Notes: a model not told the origin generated them from the sequence alone. Positions 9,259-17,780 are shown, numbered from the stretch's first letter. The stretch: 64,000 nt of DNA from Actinomycetes bacterium (GCA_021841935.1 JAKCDL010000005.1:36538-100537), one strand, 5' to 3'. Program-made: numbers and translations.

Positions 9259-9286
9259 GGTTAGATGACGAAAGGGAAGTTGTTTA

Positions 9287-12109
9287 GTGGCGACGATACC
9301 GCAAAGTTTGCAGCTAGGAATAAAGCGAAATTTCACTGAGGCAGGGCGAGATCCCTACTCGTACGTTGAGTGGGAGAAGAGAGATTCAAGGATAACTAAC
9401 TACCGTGATGGATCGGTTGCCTTCGAGCAGCTAGGGGTAGAGGTACCATCCTTCTGGTCAGTGAACGCTACTAATATCTTGGCTCAGAAGTACTTCCGTG
9501 GAACCATGGGTACGGCCGAGCGCGAGACTTCCCTAAAGCAAGTGGTAGATCGAATTGTCGATACCATCACCAAGTGGGGTCGAAAAGACGGCTACTTTAC
9601 AGACGACGAGACTGCCTCGACCTTTAGTGACGAGTTGAAGTATGCACTTGTAAATCAGATGGTCGCCTTCAATTCGCCTGTTTGGTTCAATATTGGTGTC
9701 AAGGGTGTGCCACAGCAGGCCTCTGCGTGCTTCATCCTCGCTGTGGATGACGATATGAACTCCATTTTGAATTGGTACACCGAGGAGGGTGTCATCTTCA
9801 AGGGTGGTTCGGGTTCAGGAATAAATCTGAGCAAGATTCGATCGTCAAAGGAGCTCTTGAAGGGTGGTGGAACCGCTTCTGGCCCCGTTTCGTTCATGCG
9901 CGGAGCAGATGCTTCTGCTGGAACCATCAAGTCGGGTGGAAAGACTCGCCGAGCTGCGAAGATGGTCATGCTTGATGTGGACCATCCTGACGTTGAAGAG
10001 TTTATTTGGTGCAAGGCGATAGAAGAGAATAAGGCTCGTGCTCTGAAGGCCGCCGGCTTTGACATGGATCTTGACGGGAAAGACTCATTTTCCATTCAAT
10101 ATCAAAACGCCAACAACTCTGTTCGGGTAACCGATGAGTTTATGGAGGCAGTCATAGCCGATGCCGATTGGGATCTAAAGGCTGTTACCACTGGCGAAAC
10201 CATCAAGAGACTCAAAGCTCGGGACCTTTTCCGTCAGATCTCTAAGGCAGCATGGGAGTGTGCCGATCCAGGAGTCCAATATGATTCGACGATAAATAGG
10301 TGGCATACCGCTCCGAACTTTGGCAAGATCAATGGTTCGAACCCATGTTCTGAGTACATGCACGTCGATAATTCAGCGTGCAACCTTGCAAGTTTGAATC
10401 TTATGAAGTTTCTTCAACTCGACAACTCATTCGACGTGGAGGCCTTCCAGCACGTTGCCACCTTGACGTTTATCGCCCAAGATATTCTCGTTGGAAATGC
10501 TGACTACCCAACCGAGAAGATCGGTGCAAACTCAAAGAGATTCCGTCAGCTCGGAATTGGATATGCCAATATCGGCGCACTCGTGATGAATCTAGGGTTG
10601 CCATACGACTCGGATGGGGCTCGAGCCTACGCCGGTGCTATCACCGCCTTGCTCACCGGTAGCTCATATCTAACCTCCGTTCGTATGGCCCGCGCACTTG
10701 GACCATTCGCTGGATTCGCCGACGACCGCGAAGCGATGTTGAATGTGTTGTCCATGCATAAGGATGCTGTTTCAAAGATTGACGCCTCTCACGTTCCCGA
10801 TAATATCCTCGAGGCGGCCCGCAATGTTTGGGCAGAGACTACGGAAGGTGCCTCGATCTATGGTGTTCGAAACGCCCAGGCTTCTGTTTTAGCTCCTACT
10901 GGAACTATTGGACTTTTGATGGACTGTGACACTACTGGTGTCGAGCCTGACTTAGGTCTAGTGAAGATGAAGAAGCTCGTCGGCGGTGGCACTATGTCTA
11001 TCGTCAATCAGAGCGTTCCGCGTGCACTACACCAACTCGGCTACAGTAATGAAGTGGCTGAGCAGATCGTCAAATACGTAAATGAAAATGGAACTATAGT
11101 CGGTGCGCCAGGTCTCGATCCTCAGGATCTTCCAGTCTTTGCATGCTCTATGGGTGACAATACGATTCACTATCTCGGACACGTAAAGATGATGGCTGCG
11201 GTGCAGCCGTTTATCTCAGGTGCGATCTCGAAGACAGTCAACATGCCAGAGGAGGCGAGTGTCGAAGACATCGAAAACCTCTATATCGATGCATGGAAGA
11301 TGGGCGTGAAGGCAGTTGCGATCTACCGTGACAACTGCAAGGTTGGCCAACCTCTATCGACATCCAAGAAGTCTGACAATGAAACTGTCACAGATAGAGC
11401 CCTCGATACTATGAGTGCAGAAGAGGCGAATCGCAAGATCGCCGAGCTAGAGAGAGATCTCAAGAATCAGACAACAGTCGTGGTGAAGCGCCCCGTTAGA
11501 GAACGCCTACCTCGTCGTCGTCGTTCTTCTACATTTGCCTTCCGGGTAGCAGATTGCGAAGGTTACGTAACAGTCGGCGAGTATGAGGATGGCCGTCCAG
11601 GAGAGATCTTCATGAAGGTCTCCAAGCAGGGATCTACACTCGCAGGGATTATGGATGCCTTTTCGATCTCGGTTAGCCTTGGCCTCCAACACGGTGTTCC
11701 TCTAGAGACGTTCGTTCGCAAGTACACAAATATGCGTTTCGAGCCAGCAGGAATGACCGATGATCCAGACCTGAGAATTGCCTCTTCGTTGGTCGACTAT
11801 ATCTTCCGCAGATTGGCTATCGACTACTTGAGCGAGGGTGATCGTGCAGACCTTGGAGTACTTACTACCGATGAGCGTATGCAGCCAACACTTTTTGCGC
11901 CGCAAGTCGATGAGAACTTAAGTGAAGTAGTGGACGAGTCTGGATATGCCCCTGAGGTCCGAGTTGAGTTCAATAGTGCACCGAAGGAGAGTTCACCTGT
12001 AGCTCAAGCATCAGATGCGCCATACTGCTACTCCTGTGGTAACGCGATGCAAAGGGCGGGATCTTGCTTCGTTTGTAGCGCTTGTGGCTCTACCTCTGGT
12101 TGCAGCTAA
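9287..12109 (+). CDS. nrdJ: Adenosylcobalamin-dependent (class II) ribonucleoside-diphosphate reductase
   Basis: Reduces ribonucleotides to deoxyribonucleotides for DNA synthesis, using a cobalamin-generated thiyl radical, so it works with or without oxygen. At 940 residues it has the usual class II length. Landmarks: the N-terminal EWEKRDSRI segment, the SPVWFNIGV stretch, FKGGSGSGINLS, NGSNPCSEY with the radical-site Cys near 354, ACNLASLNL, and the late TVNMPEEAS and VAIYRDNCK segments. The C-terminus carries CYSCGNAMQ and CFVCSACGS, a zinc-ribbon/redox Cys tail typical of NrdJ. It starts at GTG 9287 behind AAAGGGAAG. It is transcribed alone from a promoter with paired NrdR boxes and ends at a strong terminator. 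The cobalamin adenosyltransferase at 26679-27263 would make its cofactor. No class I nrdA/nrdB genes are in the window. Confidence 0.96.
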   Translation: MATIPQSLQLGIKRNFTEAGRDPYSYVEWEKRDSRITNYRDGSVAFEQLGVEVPSFWSVNATNILAQKYFRGTMGTAERETSLKQVVDRIVDTITKWGRKDGYFTDDETASTFSDELKYALVNQMVAFNSPVWFNIGVKGVPQQASACFILAVDDDMNSILNWYTEEGVIFKGGSGSGINLSKIRSSKELLKGGGTASGPVSFMRGADASAGTIKSGGKTRRAAKMVMLDVDHPDVEEFIWCKAIEENKARALKAAGFDMDLDGKDSFSIQYQNANNSVRVTDEFMEAVIADADWDLKAVTTGETIKRLKARDLFRQISKAAWECADPGVQYDSTINRWHTAPNFGKINGSNPCSEYMHVDNSACNLASLNLMKFLQLDNSFDVEAFQHVATLTFIAQDILVGNADYPTEKIGANSKRFRQLGIGYANIGALVMNLGLPYDSDGARAYAGAITALLTGSSYLTSVRMARALGPFAGFADDREAMLNVLSMHKDAVSKIDASHVPDNILEAARNVWAETTEGASIYGVRNAQASVLAPTGTIGLLMDCDTTGVEPDLGLVKMKKLVGGGTMSIVNQSVPRALHQLGYSNEVAEQIVKYVNENGTIVGAPGLDPQDLPVFACSMGDNTIHYLGHVKMMAAVQPFISGAISKTVNMPEEASVEDIENLYIDAWKMGVKAVAIYRDNCKVGQPLSTSKKSDNETVTDRALDTMSAEEANRKIAELERDLKNQTTVVVKRPVRERLPRRRRSSTFAFRVADCEGYVTVGEYEDGRPGEIFMKVSKQGSTLAGIMDAFSISVSLGLQHGVPLETFVRKYTNMRFEPAGMTDDPDLRIASSLVDYIFRRLAIDYLSEGDRADLGVLTTDERMQPTLFAPQVDENLSEVVDESGYAPEVRVEFNSAPKESSPVAQASDAPYCYSCGNAMQRAGSCFVCSACGSTSGCS

Positions 12110-12195
12110 GGGTATCATGAATCGAGCCCTGGGCGGCGAGGGTGTCGTCTAGGTGCAGGTTCAGGCACTTTATTGTCGTTAGAGTGCGATCAGTC

Positions 12196-12242
12196 AAAGC
12201 GATAGACGTTGGTCAATTGTGGCTAACGTCTATCGCTTTTTT
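12196..12242 (+). terminator. Rho-independent terminator after nrdJ
   Basis: A perfect 15-bp stem (12196-12210 with 12225-12239) around a 14-nt loop, ending in a run of T (12237-12242). It lies about 85 nt after the nrdJ stop. The rest of 12110-12431 shows no gene. Confidence 0.9.
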
Positions 12243-12431
12243 CAAGGTGAACTTAGTAAGCGTCTGATCTTTATTGCGTAACTGATCGAAGCTAAGCACG
12301 ATAAGTGCATCGAGCATAGGTAGCTCTCTTATCGGCTGGGAATAACGGAGAGGCCTCTCATCTCTTGCTAAAGGCTTGATCGAAGGTGTTGGCGTTCAAT
12401 TTGCACGAGAGCGCTCTGGCCTTTATTACTT

Positions 12432-12758
12432 TTAGGAGCTTTCTTTCAGCCGCGACCTTATTGCTCGCTCAAGTGCTTCTGTCGATGGAAATCCCCCGGT
12501 CTTCCGTGTTACCGGGTCCGAGTAGAGGCGACAAGATATTTCTGAGTCGCTTCTATCCGGGAAGAAGAGATCATATCCACCTAAGGTGACTGTTGGCGAG
12601 CCATGGAACGCTGGAAATAGTGCGATGTTTGAATCGGTTATTAGGGTCTCGTTGACTTCGATCGATAGATCTTCGAGTTCGAGGTCTCCAATTTGTTTGC
12701 GTAGCGGCTCTACATTGGGACAATCGTTGACATAGAGAATATCAAGGGTTATCTTCAC
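12432..12758 (-). CDS. Small thioredoxin-fold protein controlled by the divergent MerR regulator
   Basis: A 109-residue cytoplasmic protein starting at GTG 12758. It opens with a beta strand and a single Cys in the redox-helix position (LDILYVNDCPNVEPLRKQI). It then has the cis-Pro segment GSPTVTLGGYDLF and a late Cys (ISCRLYSDPVT) before a C-terminal helix. This is the pattern of small actinobacterial proteins often labelled 'thioredoxin family' or 'alkylmercury lyase-like'. True MerB catalytic residues are not all present. It probably handles a thiol-reactive metal or oxidant. A longer frame exists upstream, but it would run through the MerR operator and promoter, so I chose the start that follows the predicted transcription start (about 37 nt leader). 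It is divergent from merR. Confidence 0.7.
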   Translation of the reverse strand: MKITLDILYVNDCPNVEPLRKQIGDLELEDLSIEVNETLITDSNIALFPAFHGSPTVTLGGYDLFFPDRSDSEISCRLYSDPVTRKTGGFPSTEALERAIRSRLKESS

Positions 12759-12801
12759 TCTTATTGCTCTTTCACTTTTAACGTTGACGCTTCCACGACC
12801 G

Positions 12802-12833
12802 ACATTACACCTTCCAGTTAACTGGAAGGTCAA
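12802..12833 (-). promoter_or_regulatory. MerR-type promoter and operator (22-bp perfect palindrome)
   Basis: Half-site ACCTTCCAGTT (12809-12819) is followed directly by its reverse complement (12820-12830). On the minus strand -35 TTGACC (12833-12828) and -10 TAATGT (12807-12802) are 20 bp apart (19 if GTAATG is used). This is the overlong spacer, filled by a dyad, that MerR-family activators untwist. It drives the thioredoxin-like gene. A plus-strand TTGACG at 12784 with TACACC 16 bp on could drive merR, giving overlapping divergent promoters. Confidence 0.88.
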
Positions 12834-12843
12834 GGGGAAAATT

Positions 12844-13239
12844 ATGAAGATTAGTGAAGTATCGAGACTTACGAAAATCACAGAGAAGACGCTGCGATTT
12901 TACGAAGAGATAGGCGTCATCGAAGCACCTGATCGACTTTCAAATGGCTATCGAGACTATGATGAGTCGGTAATTCAAAGATTGAATTTCATCAAAAGTG
13001 CTCAGGGTGCGGGTCTGACATTGGCCGAAGTTGCGCAAATCATATCGATTCGAACCGAAGGGTCGGTTCCCTGTCAACATGTCGTTTCAATCTTGTCAAA
13101 TAACTTAGATCGTTTAGATGTTGCGATCGAGAAGATGGTAAATTTGCGCAACGAGATTGTGGCGACCCTCGAATATGCCAAGGACTTTAATCCAAGTGAC
13201 TGCGCCGAAGGCGATGTCTGTTCCATACTGGCGCGCTAG
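12844..13239 (+). CDS. MerR-family metal/thiol-stress regulator
   Basis: A 131-residue MerR-family activator. The N-terminal winged helix-turn-helix is clear (KISEVSRLTKITEKTLRFYEEIGVI, then NGYRDYDESVIQRLNFI). A long dimerisation helix follows (about 80-115). Cys77 (VPCQHV) at the start of the helix and Cys120/Cys126 in the C-terminal loop (DCAEGDVC) are placed like the ligands of MerR, ZntR and CadR, so it probably senses a soft metal ion (Hg, Cd, Pb or Zn). The C-x5-C spacing fits none of these exactly, so the metal is not assigned. It starts at ATG 12844 behind AAGGGG. An upstream in-frame ATG (12784) would place the operator inside the gene and is unlikely. It shares the operator at 12809-12830 with the divergent thioredoxin-like gene. 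Confidence 0.9.
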   Translation: MKISEVSRLTKITEKTLRFYEEIGVIEAPDRLSNGYRDYDESVIQRLNFIKSAQGAGLTLAEVAQIISIRTEGSVPCQHVVSILSNNLDRLDVAIEKMVNLRNEIVATLEYAKDFNPSDCAEGDVCSILAR

Positions 13240-13544
13240 TGGTTGCTGAGATTACTGCAAGTGCAGATACCCAAATTTGGTATTTGAATTGGTATCTAAC
13301 AAAAGCCGTACCAGCGTAGTGACGTGAGGGTTCATCGTTAATGTTTGGCCCATAAAAGAGTGCCCTCGACAAGGTCTAAAGATTTTGCCGCGTTTTCTTT
13401 GGGGCGATGAGGTTAGATGATAGTTTATCGACGAGCCTTTTTTGTGCGATTTTAGACAATTTAGGGATAATTGTTCATAAGTGGCTCGAATTAAGTGTTA
13501 GAGGCTGGCAAGAAAGCAGAATCTAGATTCAAGAAGGGACTCCC
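13240..13544. other. Intergenic region upstream of the Grx-TrxR fusion
   Basis: About 300 bp with no gene. It should contain the promoter of the fusion gene, but I see no confident -35/-10 pair and no copy of the MerR palindrome. Confidence 0.5.
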
Positions 13545-14753
13545 ATGGAAAGCGGCGGAGTAGTTAGGGTTCTTGGCGCCAATTGGTGCCCCGACTGTAA
13601 GAGAGCAAAGCAGTTCCTGTCTGAACTGCGGGTTCCATACGAATTTATAGACGTTGAGCAAAATCTAGATGCGAGAGAAGAGGTGCTCGCCAAGAATAAC
13701 GGCAAGCTCATTATTCCGGTCATAGAGTTTGTCGACGGGTCAATATTGGTTGAGCCTTCGAACTCAGAGATAGCAAATGTCTTGGGCCTTGAGATCTCTG
13801 CCTCGAAGTCCTTCTATGACGTCATAATTGTTGGTGGCGGACCAGCTGGATTAACTTCGGCAATCTACAGCGCTCGTGAGGGCCTCGATGTCCTTGTCGT
13901 AGATAGGGGAGCGCTCGGTGGTCAAGCTGGTAGTACGGAGAGGGTCGATAACTATCCTGGCTTTCCCGATGGCATAACCGGCGCTGAACTTGCAAGTAGG
14001 TACGTTACCCATGCACAGCGTTATCAGGTGGAACTTGTATCTGGTGTCTCAATTGAATCGATCCGCCGCGACGGCCATCACGTCGAGATTATCACTGATC
14101 AAGGAAAGGCATATCAAGCCCATAGCGTTGTCTTAGCGACGGGATCAAAGTATCGTCGCTTGGAAGTCAAGGGTGAAGATGACCTTATCGGAGCAGGAAT
14201 TCACTTTTGCGCAACCTGTGATGGTCCATTCTATAAAGGCGCTAAAAATCTCATAGTCGTAGGTGGTGGCAATTCAGCGGTCGAAGAGGGGCTATTTTTG
14301 AGTCAATTCGCCGATCACATTACTATTCTTCAGAATGCACCAACTTTGACCGCCTCGAAGTTACTTCAGGATCGCGTCAATGCGGATCCAAAATTTACAG
14401 TACACACCAACACAGCTGTAAATGGGTTCGTATCTAACGAACAGGGAAGATTCAAGGCCGTTGAAGTTTCGATCGATGGCGAGTCTTCGCAGATCGAGGG
14501 TGAAGGTGCATTTATCTTTATTGGTCTAACGCCAAATACTAGCTTCTTAGAGGGGCTAGTTGAACTAACAGATCGCGGATTCATCCAAACATCTCAGACC
14601 TTTGAAACGTCGATAGAGGGTGTCTTTGCTGCGGGTGATGTAAGAAATGGCTCCACAAAACAAATTGCATCAGCCGTCGGCGAGGGCGCGGCGGTCTCAA
14701 TTATGGTGCGAGGATACCTTGAGCGACTGAAAGAGATTGCACCGCACCACTAA
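13545..14753 (+). CDS. Glutaredoxin-thioredoxin reductase fusion
   Basis: A 402-residue fusion. Residues 1-85 form a glutaredoxin/thioredoxin-like domain with the dithiol motif WCPDC (Cys15, Cys18) and a TIPV-like cis-Pro segment (IIPVIEF). Residues about 90-395 form a complete NADPH-thioredoxin reductase. It has the FAD-binding VIIVGGGPAGL, the dithiol CATC (Cys222, Cys225), the NADPH-binding VVGGGNSAVEEG and the C-terminal FAAGDVRNG. The reductase would deliver electrons from NADPH through CATC to the attached WCPDC, making a self-contained disulfide reductase. It follows the MerR/thioredoxin-like pair by 300 bp on the same strand as merR, suggesting a common thiol-stress theme. It starts at ATG 13545 behind AGAAGGGA. 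A convergent hairpin terminator follows. Confidence 0.93.
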   Translation: MESGGVVRVLGANWCPDCKRAKQFLSELRVPYEFIDVEQNLDAREEVLAKNNGKLIIPVIEFVDGSILVEPSNSEIANVLGLEISASKSFYDVIIVGGGPAGLTSAIYSAREGLDVLVVDRGALGGQAGSTERVDNYPGFPDGITGAELASRYVTHAQRYQVELVSGVSIESIRRDGHHVEIITDQGKAYQAHSVVLATGSKYRRLEVKGEDDLIGAGIHFCATCDGPFYKGAKNLIVVGGGNSAVEEGLFLSQFADHITILQNAPTLTASKLLQDRVNADPKFTVHTNTAVNGFVSNEQGRFKAVEVSIDGESSQIEGEGAFIFIGLTPNTSFLEGLVELTDRGFIQTSQTFETSIEGVFAAGDVRNGSTKQIASAVGEGAAVSIMVRGYLERLKEIAPHH

Positions 14754-14787
14754 TTGCTGTCGTCTTTGATCGTTTCGATGTAAAGTG

Positions 14788-14818
14788 AATGGGTGAGGAT
14801 CGACGATCCTCACCCATT
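14788..14818. terminator. Bidirectional hairpin terminator between convergent genes
   Basis: AATGGGTGAGGATCG (14788-14802) is repeated inverted at 14804-14818. In practice this is a 13-bp stem with a 5-nt loop. It sits between the ends of the Grx-TrxR gene (+) and the amidohydrolase gene (-). The T-run is weak on both strands. Confidence 0.75.
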
Positions 14819-14856
14819 TCGATCTATTCTCTCTAGATGCTTCGAGCGGCTGATCG

Positions 14857-16314
14857 TTAGCCCTGTGCACGATGTTGTTCGTGGGTACCTTCGAAGTCCG
14901 TATAGGTATAAGGATTTGGAATTCTCTCAGTCGTTGGGATCTCGGGGTTCATGGAGTTTTTCCACTCGTCTTCGCCCATGGTTGATCGAGCAAATTCAAC
15001 GGTCTCCTCAACCATCTCCTTGGCCTTCTTCATGTCTGCATTGATCAGCTTGTGGTTAGCTTTTTCGACCTTTCCATTTACCATCACAAATTCGACGTCA
15101 CCCCTTTGTGCTTGGTAGACGATAGTTCCGTAGGTGTTTACGATGGGCGTTAGGGCTGGCGAGAAGTCATTTCTGATGAGAACTAAGTCAGCCTTTTTGC
15201 CTACTTTGATTGAACCAATTGAGGACCCTTTGCCGAGTGCATTTGCTCCACCGATGGTTGCGAAGTTGACTACATCTTGGGCTCGCAGCTTATTTCCAAC
15301 TACGGTTTCGCCGTTTTTGTGCGCTTCGAGATGTTCCCGAGAGCGGTCAGCAGATAGCGTCGCTCTCATCGCTGAAAATAGATCGCCACTCCACCAAACG
15401 GAGGTGTCCATTGAAAGCGATACTGGAATTGAGTGCTTTCGCAGATACCAGGTTGGAGGGTATCCTTGGCCTGCCGATTGCTCTGACTCGGTCGAAACTG
15501 ACGCCATGCCTCCGGTGGCGGCTATCTTTTGGTACGACTCATCGGAGAGGGTCGTGGCATGAACGTAAGTTACTTGATCGTTCATAAAGCCTCCCTCCCA
15601 CATCAATCGTATCGACTCATCGTTGGTTGCTCCCCATACACCTGCGTGCGTGGTGACGCGAAGGCCAAGGTCTCGGGCTGCTTCAAATGCTCCACGTTCT
15701 GGAAATGCTGGGTCGCCGGTGACGTCAAAGGCCAGTTGAAATGAGAACATGTCATCTGTCTTTAGATCTCTTACGAACTTTCTAAAGTCTGGTGAATTTG
15801 ACCACTTCCACGGTGCGCCAAGGAGGTTCCCATATGCGAGGACATAGCGTCCCGGTGCTCCCGAAAGGGTATCGGCGGCCGCTTCACCATGCTCTATGGT
15901 TGAAAGGCCGTGTGACCAGTCGAGTGTCGTCGTGACGCCTGCGTCGATTGCCTCGTATGCCGATATCAGATTTCCAGCCGCGATGTCCTGAGGCCTAAAA
16001 ATCTTTCCCCACGTCAAGTAGTAAAAGACGAAGTACTGTGTCAGGGTCCAATCGGCACCAAATCCCCTGAGAGCACTTTGCCACATGTGGCGATGGGTAT
16101 CGATCATTCCCGGCATTAGTATCCCCCCGGATGCATCGAAGATTATGCAGCCTTCAGGTGTCTCTAAATCCTTCCCGATTGCGACGATAGAGTCTCGGAC
16201 GACAAGTACTTCGCCATCTTCGATGACTCCCTCTGCCTCCATGGTTACTACGGTTGCGCCCTTTATCAAAAGTGGCCGCCCCTCAGCGACATCCCTTATC
16301 TGATCACTATTCAT
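14857..16314 (-). CDS. Metal-dependent amidohydrolase (TrzA/AtzA-like)
   Basis: A 485-residue amidohydrolase-superfamily enzyme of the cytosine deaminase/TrzA/guanine deaminase branch. The metal ligands are visible in order: HxH in GMIDTHRHMW, a His in TTHAGVWG, a His in YVHATTLS and the Asp in SLSMDTSVWW. The C-terminal beta-sandwich return (GKKADLVLIRNDF) closes the fold. Such enzymes hydrolyse ring C-N or C-Cl bonds, deaminating N-heteroaromatic compounds. It lies 63 nt downstream of the ligB-ligA extradiol dioxygenase pair and probably shares their transcript, so it may prepare the ring-cleavage substrate or process its product. It starts at ATG 16314 behind GGGAGAT. The exact substrate is not predictable. 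Confidence 0.85.
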   Translation of the reverse strand: MNSDQIRDVAEGRPLLIKGATVVTMEAEGVIEDGEVLVVRDSIVAIGKDLETPEGCIIFDASGGILMPGMIDTHRHMWQSALRGFGADWTLTQYFVFYYLTWGKIFRPQDIAAGNLISAYEAIDAGVTTTLDWSHGLSTIEHGEAAADTLSGAPGRYVLAYGNLLGAPWKWSNSPDFRKFVRDLKTDDMFSFQLAFDVTGDPAFPERGAFEAARDLGLRVTTHAGVWGATNDESIRLMWEGGFMNDQVTYVHATTLSDESYQKIAATGGMASVSTESEQSAGQGYPPTWYLRKHSIPVSLSMDTSVWWSGDLFSAMRATLSADRSREHLEAHKNGETVVGNKLRAQDVVNFATIGGANALGKGSSIGSIKVGKKADLVLIRNDFSPALTPIVNTYGTIVYQAQRGDVEFVMVNGKVEKANHKLINADMKKAKEMVEETVEFARSTMGEDEWKNSMNPEIPTTERIPNPYTYTDFEGTHEQHRAQG

Positions 16315-16377
16315 TCGATCTCCCTCGATCTGTTTATTGACTATAAATTGCGGTGTTGGTCTTACTTGAATCTTTGG

Positions 16378-16740
16378 CTATGTGGTTATATCTGGATATG
16401 GCAGTTGGAAGTCTGCTAATGCCGCTGCATAGTCGAGTTGCATTCCTAGCGGCTCGGTGAAGTCGCGTTCGAACATTGCGATCCACAAGGTCAATGTTAG
16501 GAATGGGTGGGCACCCATGGCAAAGAGAGCCACCTTATCGTGCTTTTCGAGAGCCTCTCTTTCGTCTTCCTCGAGAGATAACCACGTTGTTCTCTCAAAT
16601 CCGGCTACTCCTAGGTTCCTTGGTCCCTCTTCCTCTAACCACCATGCAACGGTTCCTTTTGGGTCGTCTCGGTAGCGTTCGACTAGCGCTGGGTCACGAT
16701 CGATCGTGAAGAGAAATTTGTTTACGTAGTACTTGCTCAT
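16378..16740 (-). CDS. LigA-type small subunit of a class III extradiol dioxygenase
   Basis: A 120-residue protein resembling the alpha subunit of protocatechuate 4,5-dioxygenase. The helical core runs from YVNKFLFTIDRDPALVERY through RDDPKGTVAWWLEEEG to the conserved segment HDKVALFAMGAHPFLTLTLW. In LigAB this small subunit covers the active site of the large subunit and helps bind the substrate carboxylate. Its ATG is 3 nt after the stop of the LigB-type gene (16744), so the two are translationally coupled. Family membership is clear, but protocatechuate itself is only one of several possible substrates (gallate, methylgallate and others). Confidence 0.87.
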   Translation of the reverse strand: MSKYYVNKFLFTIDRDPALVERYRDDPKGTVAWWLEEEGPRNLGVAGFERTTWLSLEEDEREALEKHDKVALFAMGAHPFLTLTLWIAMFERDFTEPLGMQLDYAAALADFQLPYPDITT

Positions 16741-16743
16741 CGG

Positions 16744-17598
16744 TCATTCTCCCTTTGGGTACCAGGTAAAGTAGGCTTCCATTGTGTGGAAGAGATCTAG
16801 AGTGTCGGCGTAGTCGGCAACTTGTCCCTGCGCAACTCCCATCATCAACATGAAGTCCATAAATCCATGAGTTGCATTCCCAGGAGCATGCAGCGATTCG
16901 AGTGACACCTCGGCGAGCGCTTCATCGATCTTTCCATTTGAGATCCAGTCAACTGCCTTTGAGTCGAAGTCGGGGTCAGGTCCGTGGGGACCAAATTGCC
17001 TTGGCCCGCCCAACTCCAGAGAGAGGTGGCCTGTTCCAATTATCGCTACCCGCTTTTCGGAGGGCCACTCCTCGACGATCGTTCGGATTGTCTTACCCAA
17101 TTCGACGAAGCGTTTGGGCTGGGGAAGTGGAGGGGCGAAGATGTTGGTGTAGATGGGGACGATCGGCAGATCTGCCTCGGGTCGGATGGTAAAAATTGGA
17201 CAAGTAATTGAATGGTCAACTCGAAGTTCGTTAGAGAAGGCTAGGTCGAAGCCGACTTCAAGGCCTTTTTCAAGAATGAAGTTAGCTAACTCAACGTCTC
17301 CTCGTAGCAGTAGTTGAGGTAGTCCGAACTCTCTCTCTTCGTTGTAGTAGTTGGCGTCGTAGAAGGGTGCGTTTCCAACTAGAAACTGTGGCATTGAATT
17401 TAGCCAAAGTTGGTGGAAGTGGTCCGATCCGATCATGACTAGGACGTCTGGTTCGGCTTTGGTGAGCGTCTCTCGATAACGAGTGACCTTTTCGATCCAC
17501 TCTTTCGCAAAGGGGGGAGCCTCGTCCTCGCTCATCTTTGAAGTTTTGTAGTAAAACGGATGGTGCGTCGTTGCGCATATCGCTACTATTTTCGCCAA
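16744..17598 (-). CDS. LigB-type catalytic subunit of a class III extradiol ring-cleavage dioxygenase
   Basis: A 284-residue Fe(II)-dependent ring-cleavage enzyme that opens a catechol-type ring next to, not between, its hydroxyl groups. Visible markers: the N-terminal TTHHP with metal ligand His12 or His13, the metal/active-site block MIGSDHFHQLW near 55-65, VDHSITCP, PIVPIYTN and the late IIGTGHLSLELGGPRQFG with the catalytic His. It starts at TTG 17598 behind GGGGGG. The operon order is ligB, ligA, amidohydrolase. The gene is divergent from iclR. Its promoter (TATGAT at 17656-17651) sits beside the palindrome at 17664-17681, so it is probably controlled by the IclR protein. Substrate unknown. 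Confidence 0.88.
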   Translation of the reverse strand: MAKIVAICATTHHPFYYKTSKMSEDEAPPFAKEWIEKVTRYRETLTKAEPDVLVMIGSDHFHQLWLNSMPQFLVGNAPFYDANYYNEEREFGLPQLLLRGDVELANFILEKGLEVGFDLAFSNELRVDHSITCPIFTIRPEADLPIVPIYTNIFAPPLPQPKRFVELGKTIRTIVEEWPSEKRVAIIGTGHLSLELGGPRQFGPHGPDPDFDSKAVDWISNGKIDEALAEVSLESLHAPGNATHGFMDFMLMMGVAQGQVADYADTLDLFHTMEAYFTWYPKGE

Positions 17599-17619
17599 TT
17601 TCCCCCCATGCGTTTGAAT

Positions 17620-17681
17620 GACTAATTATTTAGTCTCAGATTAAATTCTCATCATAGCGAGCTTTCGGACAGATGTCCGAA
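17620..17681. promoter_or_regulatory. Divergent ligB/iclR control region with IclR operator 1
   Basis: TTCGGACAGATGTCCGAA (17664-17681) is an 18-bp palindrome whose core CGGACA-N2-TGTCCG recurs at 18674-18687. It lies 8 bp upstream of a minus-strand -10 TATGAT (17656-17651) for ligB. A second dyad, GACTAA-TTAT-TTAGTC (17620-17635), lies in the ligB leader and may be a further regulatory site. Confidence 0.7.
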
Positions 17682-17780
17682 AAAAATGAAATATTGTAGA
17701 GGGCAGTAGTGAACGTCGTGACTTTGCAACGGTGACGAAGCAATTAGGTTCATCGTTTGCATCTGCGAGAGGAACTTCAG

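Noticed and set aside
8987-9286. Cobalamin riboswitch in the nrdJ leader
   Set aside because: A GGAGACC segment resembles part of a B12 box, but the remaining conserved parts (the GGTGxxAATCC-like and GCCACTG elements) are not found, and feedback on the B12-dependent enzyme itself would be unusual.
12759-12881. Longer N-terminus of the thioredoxin-like protein
   Set aside because: The extension would include the MerR operator and promoter and the start of merR on the opposite strand. The conserved fold starts at the GTG 12758 codon.
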